Assembly: GCA_041396705.1 (NCBI GenBank)
Contig: JAWKYB010000015.1
Span: 71,570-135,569, forward strand
DNA: 64,000 bases
From: Alphaproteobacteria bacterium
GTDB taxonomy: Bacteria; Pseudomonadota; Alphaproteobacteria; CALKHQ01
Direction: 5' to 3'
The notes beneath the pieces were generated by a model, which did not search any database, was not told where the DNA came from, and saw only the letters and a list, made by a program, of their open reading frames with translations. The number at the start of each line of letters is the position of its first letter. The first letter of the stretch is position 1. The position numbers and the translations under genes are program-made. Shown here piece after piece: positions 1-8,523 of this stretch.

Positions 1-1593
1 ATGAAAGTCGGACGCCAAGTCATAGAGAAAAAAGGCGATTCTATGGGCCTCATGCGCCGCGGCCGCCCCCTCCACGGTGCGCGGCCAACTGGCGAGTCGC
101 AGAATGATGCCGAGCTCGGCCGAATCGGCGAGCGACGACAGGTCGGCGGCGGCCAGGTCGGCCGGCGCCTGCGACAGCTGCGGGAACTCCGCCGCCGCGT
201 GCCGCAGCACCGAGCAGGCCCGCGCATGGGCGTACTGGACGTAGAACACGGGATTGTCGCGCGACTGCTCGCGCACCTTCTGGAAGTCCAGGTCCATGGA
301 CTGGTCGTTGCGGCGCGAGACCATCATGAAGCGCACGGCATCCTTGCCGATCGCGTCGATCACGTCGCGCAGCGTGACGAATGTGCCGGCCCGCTTCGAC
401 ATCTTCACCGGCGCGCCGCCGTCCAGCAACTTGACCAGCTGGCAGATCTTGATGTCGAGCTCGGCCTCGCCGCGGCTGATCGCCCGGGTCGCCGCCTGCA
501 TGCGCTTGACATAGCCGCCGTGGTCGGCGCCCAGCACGTCGATCAGCAGCGGCGTGCCGCGCATGTATTTGTCGTAGTGGTAGGCGATGTCCTTGGCGAA
601 ATAGGTCCAGCTGCCGTCGGACTTCTTCAACGGCCGGTCGACGTCGTCGCCGAACCGGGTGGAACGGAACAGGGTCTGCGGCCGCGGTTCCCACTCGTCG
701 GGCGCCTTGCCCTTCGGCGGCTCCAGCGTGCCGACATAGATCAGGTCCTGCGCGACCAGCGCCTCGAAGGCGGCGTCGACCGCCCCGGCGGCGACCACCG
801 CGCGCTCCGACGAGAACAGGTCCTGGTGGACGCCCAGCGCGGCGAGATCCGCCTTGACCAGCGCCATCATCGCCTCGATGGCGAATTCGCGCACCAGCGG
901 CAGCCAGTCGCCCTCCTCCCGGCCGAGCAGCGCGTCGCCATGCGCCGCGGCAAGCGCCTCGCCGACCGGCTTGAGATAGTCGCCGGGATAGAGGCCGGGC
1001 GGAATCGTGCCGATCTCCTCGCCCAGCGCCTCGCAGTAGCGCAGGTAGGCCGACCGCGCGAGCGTGTCGACCTGGGCGCCGTCGTCGTTGATGTAATACT
1101 CCTTGGTCACCGCGTGGCCGGTGAACGACAGCAGGTTGGCCAGCACGTCGCCGACCACCGCGCCGCGCGCATGGGCGGCATGCAGCGGGCCGGTCGGGTT
1201 GGCCGAGACGTACTCGACGTTGACCGCCGGGCCGACCGCGCGGGTGACCCGGCCATAGGCCGAACCGGCGGCCAGGGCGTCGGCCAGCAGCCCGCGGATA
1301 TAACCGGGGCGCAGCCGCATGTTGATGAAGCCGGGCCCGGCGACGGTGACGTCGTCGAGGTCGGGGTCCTCGCCCAGCCTGGCGGCGAGGATCTCGGCCA
1401 GGTCGCGCGGCTTCATTCCCGCCGGCTTGGCCAGCACCATCGCCGCGTTGGTCGAGACGTCGCCGTGGGCCGCCTCGCGCGGCGGCTCGACGGTGACCTT
1501 GGCGGGGTCCAGCCCGGACGGCAGGGCGTTGGTCGCCACCAGCCGCTCGACGGCGCGGGCGACCCGTTCGTGGATGTCGGCGAAGAAATTCAT
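1..1593 (-). CDS. argS: Arginyl-tRNA synthetase, 3' end cut by window edge
   Basis: Class I aminoacyl-tRNA synthetase that charges tRNA-Arg in the cytoplasm. 531 codons are visible; the C-terminal anticodon-binding part runs off the left edge. The translation begins MNFFADIHERV, has the N-terminal additional domain (about residues 1-110), then ANPTGPLHAAHARGAV near residue 130, which is the HIGH-type nucleotide-binding signature (here HAAH rather than the commoner HVGH), and later VKMSKRAGTF, the KMSKS-like loop typical of ArgRS. Its ATG overlaps the TGA of the upstream dgt gene in an ATGA arrangement, so the two are very probably cotranscribed and translationally coupled. The dgt-argS order is common in Alphaproteobacteria. 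Identification is secure; only the end is missing. Confidence 0.96.
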   Translation of the reverse strand, partial: MNFFADIHERVARAVERLVATNALPSGLDPAKVTVEPPREAAHGDVSTNAAMVLAKPAGMKPRDLAEILAARLGEDPDLDDVTVAGPGFINMRLRPGYIRGLLADALAAGSAYGRVTRAVGPAVNVEYVSANPTGPLHAAHARGAVVGDVLANLLSFTGHAVTKEYYINDDGAQVDTLARSAYLRYCEALGEEIGTIPPGLYPGDYLKPVGEALAAAHGDALLGREEGDWLPLVREFAIEAMMALVKADLAALGVHQDLFSSERAVVAAGAVDAAFEALVAQDLIYVGTLEPPKGKAPDEWEPRPQTLFRSTRFGDDVDRPLKKSDGSWTYFAKDIAYHYDKYMRGTPLLIDVLGADHGGYVKRMQAATRAISRGEAELDIKICQLVKLLDGGAPVKMSKRAGTFVTLRDVIDAIGKDAVRFMMVSRRNDQSMDLDFQKVREQSRDNPVFYVQYAHARACSVLRHAAAEFPQLSQAPADLAAADLSSLADSAELGIILRLASWPRTVEGAAAAHEAHRIAFFLYDLASDFH

Positions 1594-2771
1594 AGCGTGG
1601 ACGATCGGACCTCGGTCAGGCGGCGATGCTCGATCTCGGCGAAGCGGTCGGTCATGCCGGCGATGTAGTCGGAAATGACCCGGGCCCGCTTGGCCGGGTC
1701 GGCGCCGTCGCACTGGCTTTGCCATTCGGGCGGCAGCAGGCAGGGCTCCTCGAACAGCCGCGCGAACAGCGCCGATACCACCCGGCGCGCGTTGCTGGCC
1801 ATCCGATTCACCTTGTAGTGCCGATACATACGCCGGTGCAGGAAGGCCTTCAACTCCCTGTCCTGCGCGCGCATCGGCTCGGAGAAGGCCACCAGCGGGC
1901 GGCCCAGCGCCCGCACGTCGGCCGCCGCGCCCGGCCGGGCCTCCGCCAGCCGGCGCCGGGTCTCGGCCAGCAGGTCGGTGACCATGGCATCGATCAGCCG
2001 GCGGACGCTCTCGTGGATCCAGCGCGAGGCGTCGAGGCCGGGATGGGCGTCGCGCACCGCCCGGAACGTGGCGAAGGTCAGCGGCGCGTCCTCGAGCTCG
2101 GCGATGTCGAACAGCCCGGCGCGCAGCCCGTCGTCGAGGTCGTGGTTGTTGTAGGCGATGTCGTCGGACAGTGCCGCCACCTGCGCCTCCGGCCCGGGAT
2201 GGGTGGCCAGTTCCAGATCGTGCTGCGCCTGGTACTCGACGATGGCGGCCGGCAGCGCACGGCACTCGTCCGCCTCGCCGACCAGGGGTCCATTGTGCTT
2301 GACCGTGCCTTCCAGCGTTTCCCAGGTCAGGTTCAGGCCGTCGAAGGCGGCGTAGCGCCGTTCCAGCTTGGTGACGATGCGCAGGGTCTGGGCGTTGTGG
2401 TCGAAGCCGCCAAAGGGCTGCATCGCCGCATCCAGCGCGGTCTCGCCGGCATGGCCGAACGGCGTGTGGCCCAGGTCGTGCGCCAGCGCCAGCGCCTCGG
2501 TCAGGTCCTCGTTCAGGCCCAGCGCGCGGGCGATCGAGCGCGCGATCTGCGAGACCTCGAGGCTGTGGGTCAGCCGGGTGCGGAAATGGTCGCCGCCGGT
2601 ATCGACGAATACCTGGGTCTTGTGCTTCAGCCGGCGAAAGGCGGAGGAGTGGACAATGCGGTCGCGGTCGCGCTGGAACGGGTCGCGTTCGGCCGCGGAC
2701 GGCTCGGCGTGCAGGCGCCCGCGGCTGTTGCGCGGGTCGGTCGCATAGGGTGCCGGTCGGGCGGAAGTCAT
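1590..2771 (-). CDS. dgt: Deoxyguanosinetriphosphate triphosphohydrolase-like protein
   Basis: HD-superfamily dNTP triphosphohydrolase (393 aa) that would cleave dNTPs to deoxynucleoside plus tripolyphosphate and help balance the nucleotide pool. The HD metal-binding signature is plain: RLTHSLEVSQIARSI around residues 66-80, AHDLGHTPFGHAGE with the HD pair at 98-99, and a conserved N-terminal FRRLKHKTQV segment at 45-54. The length fits the dgt-like family of Alphaproteobacteria rather than the longer E. coli Dgt (about 505 aa). Start ATG at 2771 gives the usual short basic N-terminus before the HD core. Its stop overlaps the argS start by 4 bases. It diverges from erpA across a 149-base intergenic stretch that must hold both promoters. 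Confidence 0.95.
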   Translation of the reverse strand: MTSARPAPYATDPRNSRGRLHAEPSAAERDPFQRDRDRIVHSSAFRRLKHKTQVFVDTGGDHFRTRLTHSLEVSQIARSIARALGLNEDLTEALALAHDLGHTPFGHAGETALDAAMQPFGGFDHNAQTLRIVTKLERRYAAFDGLNLTWETLEGTVKHNGPLVGEADECRALPAAIVEYQAQHDLELATHPGPEAQVAALSDDIAYNNHDLDDGLRAGLFDIAELEDAPLTFATFRAVRDAHPGLDASRWIHESVRRLIDAMVTDLLAETRRRLAEARPGAAADVRALGRPLVAFSEPMRAQDRELKAFLHRRMYRHYKVNRMASNARRVVSALFARLFEEPCLLPPEWQSQCDGADPAKRARVISDYIAGMTDRFAEIEHRRLTEVRSSTL

Positions 2772-2920
2772 GGGCGATCGCGGCCGGAGCTGTCGCGCAG
2801 TGGGCTTGCGCTTGTCAGAATGAGGCGGGCTGCCGATTCGCGCGGACCATGCGCGGCCGGCCGGGGTTTGACAATAGCCAAATCCTCCCCATTTCTGCCG
2901 GGCGGAGCAGTGGAGCGACC

Positions 2921-3292
2921 ATGACCACCCAGACCCAGGCGAACGCGGGCGAAACGGCGGCCGGGCCGGCGCTGACCATCACCGACCGCGCCGCGGCCCA
3001 AATCGCGAAGATCGTCGCACGCGACGGCAACGGCGCGATGCACCTGCGCATCGCCGTTTCCGGCGGCGGCTGCTCCGGCTTCCAGTACGGCTTCTCGCTC
3101 GACGACTGCATCAACGCCGACGACCGCACCTTCACCCGCAACGGGGTGACGGTGGTGGTCGACGAGATCTCGCTCGACCTGCTGGCCGGCGCCGAGGTCG
3201 ATTATGTCACCGAGATGATCGGCTCCAGCTTCCGCATCCAGAACCCGAATGCGGCCAGTTCCTGCGGCTGCGGCTCGTCCTTCGCGATCTGA
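2921..3292 (+). CDS. erpA: A-type iron-sulfur cluster insertion protein (ErpA/IscA family)
   Basis: A small (123 aa) HesB/IscA-type carrier that delivers Fe-S clusters to apo-enzymes. The three ligand cysteines of the family are present: C51 in GGGCSGFQ and C115/C117 in the terminal SSCGCGSSF. The core starts at ALTITDRAAAQIAKI (about residue 17), preceded by an Ala/Thr-rich extension. The dgt/erpA divergent pair followed by xthA is a recurring alphaproteobacterial neighbourhood, which favours ErpA over IscA, but no isc or suf genes are in view to confirm the subtype. A purine-rich stretch, ggcggagcagtggag, lies just upstream of the ATG. Confidence 0.9.
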   Translation: MTTQTQANAGETAAGPALTITDRAAAQIAKIVARDGNGAMHLRIAVSGGGCSGFQYGFSLDDCINADDRTFTRNGVTVVVDEISLDLLAGAEVDYVTEMIGSSFRIQNPNAASSCGCGSSFAI

Positions 3293-3343
3293 CGGCCACG
3301 TCGCCCCTACCCTCCCGCGCGCCCGCCTTGTATGGTCCGCGCC

Positions 3344-4123
3344 ATGAAGATCGCGACCTTCAACGTCAACTCGATCAAGGCCCGGCTGCCCAACATCGTG
3401 GCGTGGCTGCAGCAGGCACAGCCCGACGTGGCGCTGCTGCAGGAGATCAAGTGCCAGGACGACGGCTTCCCGATGCTGGAGGTGCAGGCGGCCGGCTATG
3501 ACGGCGCGATCCACGGCCAGAAGAGCTACAACGGCGTCGCGGTATTGGTGCGCAAGGATTTCGGCGCGGCCGCGGACGTGATGGCAGGCCTGCCCGGCGA
3601 CGACGGCGACGACCATGCCCGCTATCTCGAGGCCACTGTAGCCGGCGTGCGGGTCGCCTCGATCTACCTGCCCAATGGCAACCCGATCGGCGGCGAGAAA
3701 TTCGCCTACAAGCTGGCCTGGATGGACCGCCTGATCGCGCGCGCCCGCACCCTGCTGGACGGCGAGATGCCGGTGGTGCTGGGCGGCGACTACAACGTCT
3801 GTCCCACCGACGACGACCTGTGGGACCCGGCGGCGATGGCCGACGACGCGCTGGCCCAGCCGGAAAGCCGCGCCAGGTTCCGCGCGCTGCAGCATCTCGG
3901 CTACACCGAGGCATGGCGGGCGCTGCACATCGAGAAGCACCAGTACAGCTTCTGGGACTACCAGGCCGGCCGCTGGCAGAAGGACGAGGGCCTGCGCATC
4001 GACCACCTGCTGCTGTCGCCGCAGGCGGCCGACCGGCTGCAGCGTTGCGAGATCGACCGCAAGCCGCGCGGCGCACAGAAGGCTTCCGACCACACCCCGG
4101 TCTGGGTCGAGCTGGCGGATTGA
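3344..4123 (+). CDS. xthA: Exodeoxyribonuclease III (AP endonuclease, XthA type)
   Basis: EEP-fold Mg-dependent nuclease of base-excision repair that cuts 5' of abasic sites and acts as a 3' exonuclease. Family landmarks are in order: MKIATFNVNSIKARL at the N-terminus, LLQEIKCQD with the metal-binding Glu near residue 34, GGDYNVCP in the middle, RIDHLLLSP, and SDHTPVWVEL with the catalytic Asp-His at the C-terminus. From ATG 3344 the protein is 259 aa, close to the 268 aa of E. coli XthA. An in-frame ATG 12 bases upstream (3332) would add MVRA, but the family starts at MKIA, so I chose 3344. The stop codon overlaps the start of the next gene. Confidence 0.95.
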   Translation: MKIATFNVNSIKARLPNIVAWLQQAQPDVALLQEIKCQDDGFPMLEVQAAGYDGAIHGQKSYNGVAVLVRKDFGAAADVMAGLPGDDGDDHARYLEATVAGVRVASIYLPNGNPIGGEKFAYKLAWMDRLIARARTLLDGEMPVVLGGDYNVCPTDDDLWDPAAMADDALAQPESRARFRALQHLGYTEAWRALHIEKHQYSFWDYQAGRWQKDEGLRIDHLLLSPQAADRLQRCEIDRKPRGAQKASDHTPVWVELAD

Positions 4124-5061
4124 GCGCCGCACCCGCGCCCGACCCCGCGGCAGCCCCGTTCGCCCGCCTCGCCCCCTATGCGATGGCGACCGCGACGGTG
4201 CTGTTCTGGTCCGGCAACTACACGCTGGCCCGCAGCGTCACAGAAACCTTCCCGCCGATCGCACTCGCCTTCTGGCGCTGGGTGCTGGCCTGGGCGATCC
4301 TGATGCCGTTCGCATGGCCGGCAATGCGCCAAGCCTGGCCGGTGATCCGGGCCAACTGGGGCCGGCTGGCGCTGCTCGGCGTGCTCGGCATCCCCGGCTA
4401 CAACACCATGGTCTATTTCGCCTTCCATACCACCACGACGATCAACGCGGCGGTGCTCAACTCGACCATGCCGCTGGCGATCGTGGTGATGTCGTGGGCG
4501 CTCTACCGCGAGCGACTGACGCGCGTGCAGGCGCTGGGCGTGGCGGTCTCGCTGATCGGCGTGCTGTGGATCGTCGCGCGCGGCGACCCGGCCACGCTGG
4601 CCGCCTTCGACATCACCGTCGGCGACGTCTGGGTGATCGGAGCGGTGCTGGTCTATGCGCTGTACATGGTGCTGCTGCGGCTGCGGCCGGCCGGGCTCGG
4701 CGGGCTCGCCTTCCTCGGCATCACCGTCAGCTTCGGCATCCTGGCCCTGCTGCCGTTCTTCCTGGTCGAACTGGTCGTGGTCGGCGCACCGCACCTGAGC
4801 GTGTCGAACGCCGCCAGCGTGCTGTACATGGCCGTGTTCGCCTCGGTCCTCGCCTACATCTTCTGGAACCAGGCCACGGCGACGCTGGGTGCCAACCGGA
4901 CCGGGGTGTTCATCCACCTGGTGCCGGTGTTCACCACGATCATGGCGCTGAGCTTCCTGGGCGAGACGCTGCACTGGTACCACGTCATCGGCATGGCCGG
5001 CGTGCTGGTCGGTGTCGTGCTGGTCGCCCGCGGCGGGCAACGCCGCGCGGTCGCCGCCTAG
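4120..5061 (+). CDS. EamA/DMT-superfamily transporter
   Basis: Inner-membrane transporter of the drug/metabolite superfamily with ten predicted hydrophobic segments in two EamA repeats. The first begins ATATVLFWSGNYTLARSV and the second near GDVWVIGAVLVYALYMVLL. Substrate unknown; relatives export amino acids or metabolites. The start is uncertain. TTG at 4120 overlaps the xthA stop and gives 313 aa with a short Ala/Pro-rich lead, whereas ATG 4183 gives 292 aa starting directly before TM1. Overlap with xthA suggests cotranscription. It converges on the serine hydrolase gene, whose stop is 34 bases away. Confidence 0.88.
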   Translation: MSAAPAPDPAAAPFARLAPYAMATATVLFWSGNYTLARSVTETFPPIALAFWRWVLAWAILMPFAWPAMRQAWPVIRANWGRLALLGVLGIPGYNTMVYFAFHTTTTINAAVLNSTMPLAIVVMSWALYRERLTRVQALGVAVSLIGVLWIVARGDPATLAAFDITVGDVWVIGAVLVYALYMVLLRLRPAGLGGLAFLGITVSFGILALLPFFLVELVVVGAPHLSVSNAASVLYMAVFASVLAYIFWNQATATLGANRTGVFIHLVPVFTTIMALSFLGETLHWYHVIGMAGVLVGVVLVARGGQRRAVAA

Positions 5062-5095
5062 GATCGGCCGGCTTCCCTGCCCCTCGTCGCCCGCG

Positions 5096-6286
5096 TCAGC
5101 CGCCGGCGCGCAGCACGTGCAGCAACTGGCCGGCGAGGCTGTTGAACGTGGCGTCGTCGAAATGGCCCGGCTCGTTCCAGGTCATCGACAGGCAGACCGG
5201 CATGCCGCCCGGCGGCGTCACCATGTAGGTCAGGTTGGTCACGCCGACGTCGTTACCGCCCTTGAAGGCGATCCGGTCCCACTCGACCGACGGCTGACCC
5301 CCGGTGTTGATGCCCATCTCGCCCAGGTCCGCGACCGCGCCCATCAGGGCGCACAGCGACCGCGCGCTCAACCGCCAGCCGTGGGCGATGCGGCCGTTGG
5401 CCAGGTCCGCCTGACGCGGCAGCGGTACCGCGCCGATCTCCTCGATGATCGCGCGCTGCCCGGCCAGGTCGGCGTCGAGATAGCGCCGGTACAGCGCCGG
5501 GTCGGCTTTCAGCTTGAAGTATTCCGCCGTCATCAGGATCGGTGCGGTGCCGGCCGCCGCCTCGACATGGTCGCGTCCGACCAGACGGATCAGCACGTCG
5601 GTGGCCGTGTTGTCGCTGAGCGAGATCATCATGGCGGCGAGGCTCGCCACCGTGATCGGATGCCCATCGGGATAGGCGTGCAGCATGCCGGAAGAGACCG
5701 AGGCCCAGTCCGACCGGTAGCGCACGACCTGGTCCCAGGCCAGGTCGCCCGCGTCCACCGCCTCGCGCAGCGCCAGCATCACTGCCAGCTTGAAGCTGGA
5801 GGCGACCAGCAAGGGCGCGTCGGCGGCGTGCGCGGCCAGCACCGTGTCGCCGCGGGCGACATAGACCGCAGTCTCGCCGGGCAGTGCCGCAATGGCGCCG
5901 ACCACCTCGTCGAGCGTCAGATCGTTGGGAATCGGTTCCCGGAAGAACAGCCCGGCCACGAGGCCGTTCTCGTCCCGGCTGAGCAGGACCGGCACGCTGG
6001 CGTTCTCGAACAGCAACAGCCAGCCATCGCCTTCCGGTGCCACCGCCTCGAACGGACCGGCCGCCTCGCCCAGTTGCGACATCACGGTCGCGATCAGCTC
6101 CGGCGTCAGCTGCCTGCGTGCCGCCGGCGTCACCCAGTCGGGCTCGATGCTGCCCATCGCCGCGATGCGGCGCAGCAGTTCGCCATCGTCCGCGGGCGGC
6201 GCCTCGGCCGTCGCCCGCCCGCCGATGCCAACGGCCAGCGCAACGGCCACCGCTCCAGCCCACCACCGTCGCCCGTTCCGCAGCAT
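5096..6286 (-). CDS. Periplasmic serine hydrolase, class A beta-lactamase fold
   Basis: 396 aa with an N-terminal signal sequence (RWWAGAVAVALAVGIGG, cleaved around ATA-EAP). The C-terminal half is a serine beta-lactamase-type domain: SSFK at 163-166 (SxxK nucleophile), SDN at 224-226, and KGG at 342-344 in place of KTG. Residues about 35-140 form an extra N-terminal region seen in some Cpa-like or beta-lactamase2 family proteins. It could be a beta-lactamase, a peptidoglycan-active enzyme or an esterase; nothing in context decides. Start: ATG 6286 follows GGAGGTCGCG, a strong ribosome site on the minus strand. Two cysteines lie outside the active-site motifs. It is monocistronic and convergent with the EamA gene. 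Confidence 0.85.
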   Translation of the reverse strand: MLRNGRRWWAGAVAVALAVGIGGRATAEAPPADDGELLRRIAAMGSIEPDWVTPAARRQLTPELIATVMSQLGEAAGPFEAVAPEGDGWLLLFENASVPVLLSRDENGLVAGLFFREPIPNDLTLDEVVGAIAALPGETAVYVARGDTVLAAHAADAPLLVASSFKLAVMLALREAVDAGDLAWDQVVRYRSDWASVSSGMLHAYPDGHPITVASLAAMMISLSDNTATDVLIRLVGRDHVEAAAGTAPILMTAEYFKLKADPALYRRYLDADLAGQRAIIEEIGAVPLPRQADLANGRIAHGWRLSARSLCALMGAVADLGEMGINTGGQPSVEWDRIAFKGGNDVGVTNLTYMVTPPGGMPVCLSMTWNEPGHFDDATFNSLAGQLLHVLRAGG

Positions 6287-6639
6287 CGCGACCTCCACCC
6301 GACGCCCGCATGGCGCCATTTCCTGAAGACCCGCAGCAGCTCCGTTCATCCCGTCGGCAGCGACACAGTCCGCCGTACCGATTGCCGCCGTGCATCGTGC
6401 CGGCGCGCCCGCGGACCGACCCGCCTGCGTATGCACGGTCGGTGTCGCGCCGGGTCGCGGAGCCGCACCGGCCGCGGCTTCCGGCTCGGGTCGCCGCTTC
6501 GCCAACGGCCCGGTCAAAGCTGTTGAAACCGCTCGGCAAACACGCTAACGAAAATATCTCTAGGGCGTTGCCCGTCTCGCCGACAAGCGCAATCCCATCA
6601 CCGATACGCGCCGTCACGACGGGCGTAGGAAAGAACAGC
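6287..6639. other. Intergenic region between divergent genes
   Basis: 353 bases between the divergently transcribed serine hydrolase and ACP genes. The last 100 bases before the ACP gene are less GC-rich (aacacgctaacgaaaatatc near 6540) and are where I would expect its promoter. I see no RNA gene, repeat or convincing ORF. Confidence 0.6.
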
Positions 6640-6891
6640 ATGTCGAACGTCGAGAGCGAGATCATGGACATCATCGCCGACAAGGGTCAGGTCGAGCGCG
6701 ACCTGGTCAGGCGCGATGCCAAACTGGACGAGCTTCAGGTCGATTCCCTCGGCATCGTCGAGATCATCTTCGCGATCGAAGAGAAGTACGACATCCAGGT
6801 CCCCTACAACGCGAACGACTCCCAGGCCGAGTTCGACACGGTCGGCGACGTCATCGACGCGGTCTCCGGGCTCGTCACGGGCAAAGCCTAG
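6640..6891 (+). CDS. Acyl carrier protein (specialised)
   Basis: 83-aa acidic four-helix carrier protein with the phosphopantetheine attachment motif DSLG; the modified serine is S36 in LQVDSLGIVEIIF. It carries acyl chains for the ketosynthase encoded 59 bases downstream. It is not the housekeeping AcpP, whose motif is usually GADSLD and which sits beside fabG/fabF; here the pair stands alone. The arrangement (ACP then one KAS) and the divergent ACP sequence recall NodF/NodE-type or other dedicated fatty-acid modules. The ATG at 6640 is preceded by aggaaagaac, a reasonable ribosome site. Confidence 0.9.
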   Translation: MSNVESEIMDIIADKGQVERDLVRRDAKLDELQVDSLGIVEIIFAIEEKYDIQVPYNANDSQAEFDTVGDVIDAVSGLVTGKA

Positions 6892-6950
6892 CGCGTTGCC
6901 GCAGCCCGCGCCCATCTGCCGTCATTGCGATCGCGCCGGGGCGGCCCTGG

Positions 6951-8165
6951 ATGCATAGGGTCGTCGTCACCGGGCTCGGGGTGATCAGTGCCGCCGGGCA
7001 CGACGTCGGCCAGTTCTGGGACACGCTCAAGGCCGGCCGCTCGATGATCGGCGCGCTGACCACCATTCCGACCGAGCGGCTCTACGTGAGGATCGGCGCC
7101 GAGGTGCGGGACTTCGATCCCGCCGGCCATTTCGAGCCGAAGCAGCGCGGCATGCTCGACCGCTTCTCTCAGTTCGCCGTTGTCGCCGCGCGCGAGGCGA
7201 TCGCGCAGGCCGGGATCCGCTTCGAGGGCGAAGCCGCCGAACGCACCGCCGCGATCATCGGATCGGGCGTCGGCGGGCAGACCACGCAGGACGACAACTA
7301 CTGGGCGATCTACCGCGAGGACAAGAACAGGGTGCACCCGTTTGCCGTGCCGCGGCTGATGATCAGCGCGGCGGCCAGCCATATAAGCATGGAGCACAAC
7401 ATCCTCGGCCCGGCCTATGTCATCGCCAGCGCATGCTCGTCGGCGGCGCACGCCATCGGTCACGCCTTCCACATGGTTCGCAGCGGCTCCGTCGACAGCG
7501 CGGTGACCGGCGGCAGCGAGGCGGCGATAGCCTTCGGCACCATGCGCGGCTGGGAGGCGCTGCGCGTGCTGGCGCCGGACACCTGCCGGCCTTTCTCCAA
7601 GGGCCGACAGGGGCTGTCGCTCGGCGAGGGCGCCGCGATCTTCGTGCTCGAGACGCTGGACGGCGCCAAGGCGCGCGGCGCGGACATTCTCGGCGAGGTG
7701 GTCGGCTTCGGCCAGAGCTCTGACGCACGCGACATCACTACGCCGGACCTCGCCGGCGCCACCCGGGCGATCACCGGCGCGCTGCGCGACGCGAGGCTGA
7801 ACCCGGAGGACGTCGCCTACGTCAACGCCCACGGCACCGGCACCGCCGCGAACGACGTGACCGAGACCCGGGCCTTGCACAACGCCTTCGGCGCCCACGC
7901 CCGCAGCCTGATGGTATCGTCAACCAAGTCGATGATCGGACATGCGCTCGGCGGCGCCGGCGCGCTCGAACTGGCCGCGACGCTGCTGGCGATCCGCGAC
8001 GGCATCGTACCTCCGACCGCGAACTACCTGGAGCAGGACCCCGATTGCGATCTCGACTATGTGCCGAACGCAGCGCGCGAGGCGAAGGTCGATGTCGCCC
8101 TGTCCAATTCCTTCGCCTTCGGCGGGCTCAACGCGGTGCTGGCGGTCAGGCGTTTCGCCGGCTAG
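6951..8165 (+). CDS. Beta-ketoacyl-ACP synthase (KAS II / NodE-like)
   Basis: 404-aa thiolase-fold condensing enzyme that would extend acyl-ACP with malonyl-ACP. The complete catalytic set is visible: nucleophile C162 in ASACSSAAHA, H294 in NAHGTGTAAND, K326 in SSTKSMIG and H331 in IGHALGGAGALE, so it should be active rather than a chain-length factor. The N-terminus HRVVVTGLGVISAAG is typical of FabF. It lies downstream of the lone ACP gene, probably in one transcript. Absence of fabD, fabG and fabZ suggests it borrows the general fatty-acid machinery. The product cannot be read from sequence; NodE-like is an inference from the gene pairing. Confidence 0.9.
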   Translation: MHRVVVTGLGVISAAGHDVGQFWDTLKAGRSMIGALTTIPTERLYVRIGAEVRDFDPAGHFEPKQRGMLDRFSQFAVVAAREAIAQAGIRFEGEAAERTAAIIGSGVGGQTTQDDNYWAIYREDKNRVHPFAVPRLMISAAASHISMEHNILGPAYVIASACSSAAHAIGHAFHMVRSGSVDSAVTGGSEAAIAFGTMRGWEALRVLAPDTCRPFSKGRQGLSLGEGAAIFVLETLDGAKARGADILGEVVGFGQSSDARDITTPDLAGATRAITGALRDARLNPEDVAYVNAHGTGTAANDVTETRALHNAFGAHARSLMVSSTKSMIGHALGGAGALELAATLLAIRDGIVPPTANYLEQDPDCDLDYVPNAAREAKVDVALSNSFAFGGLNAVLAVRRFAG

Positions 8166-8182
8166 ATATCCCGCGCCGACCC

Positions 8183-8216
8183 GCTCCGTGCCAACAAAGG
8201 CTGGTAGTCACGGAGC
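8183..8216. terminator. Possible hairpin between convergent genes
   Basis: Eight-base arms gctccgtg (8183-8190) and cacggagc (8209-8216) with an 18-base loop lie between the ketosynthase stop and the tRNA gene. There is no U-tract, so its role as a terminator is weakly supported. Confidence 0.3.
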
Positions 8217-8264
8217 AATACCATAGTATTCGGAAGATCGTCGGCTTCACCGTGAAGGCGAGAT

Positions 8265-8354
8265 TGGCTGGCCGGGAAGGATTCGAACCTCCAAACCGCT
8301 GCGCGCGGCGTCGCATAAACAGTGCGATGCGTCTACCCGTTTCGCCACCGGCCA
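8265..8354 (-). tRNA. tRNA with anticodon GUU (Asn) but a long class II variable arm
   Basis: 90-nt tRNA on the minus strand folding as a full cloverleaf: acceptor TGGCCGG/CCGGCCA, D stem GCG/CGC with loop AAACGGGTAGA, anticodon stem TCGCA/TGCGA, loop CTGTTTA giving anticodon GTT, an 18-nt variable region with stem CCGC/GCGG, T stem GGAGG/CCTTC with loop TTCGAAT, then G73 and an encoded CCA. U1-A72, G73 and anticodon GUU match known tRNA-Asn features. The long variable arm and the GGTAGACGC D-arm are those of class II tRNAs (Leu/Ser type). Position 37 is U, which is unusual. So it is a tRNA gene with certainty in outline, but with unsettled amino-acid identity; see findings. Confidence 0.85.
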
Positions 8355-8523
8355 TCAGTCTTACTGACCGGAGAGAGGGCAATAGGCGATTCGGTTGGCA
8401 ACGTCAATATTTCGTCACGGTTGGACTTTTCTTCTACAAGATCTCGTGTCTTGCATGCGACAGCCGGCGGCGCAACAGTGCCGCCGCCGCCGGCTCGGCG
8501 GCCCTGTGGGACGGCGGTCTGCC

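Noticed and set aside
1..1668. A 555-codon open frame on the plus strand opposite argS
   Set aside because: High-GC codon bias leaves antisense frames open. The minus strand encodes clear ArgRS motifs, and the plus translation is Arg/Ala/Gly-rich with no recognisable domain.
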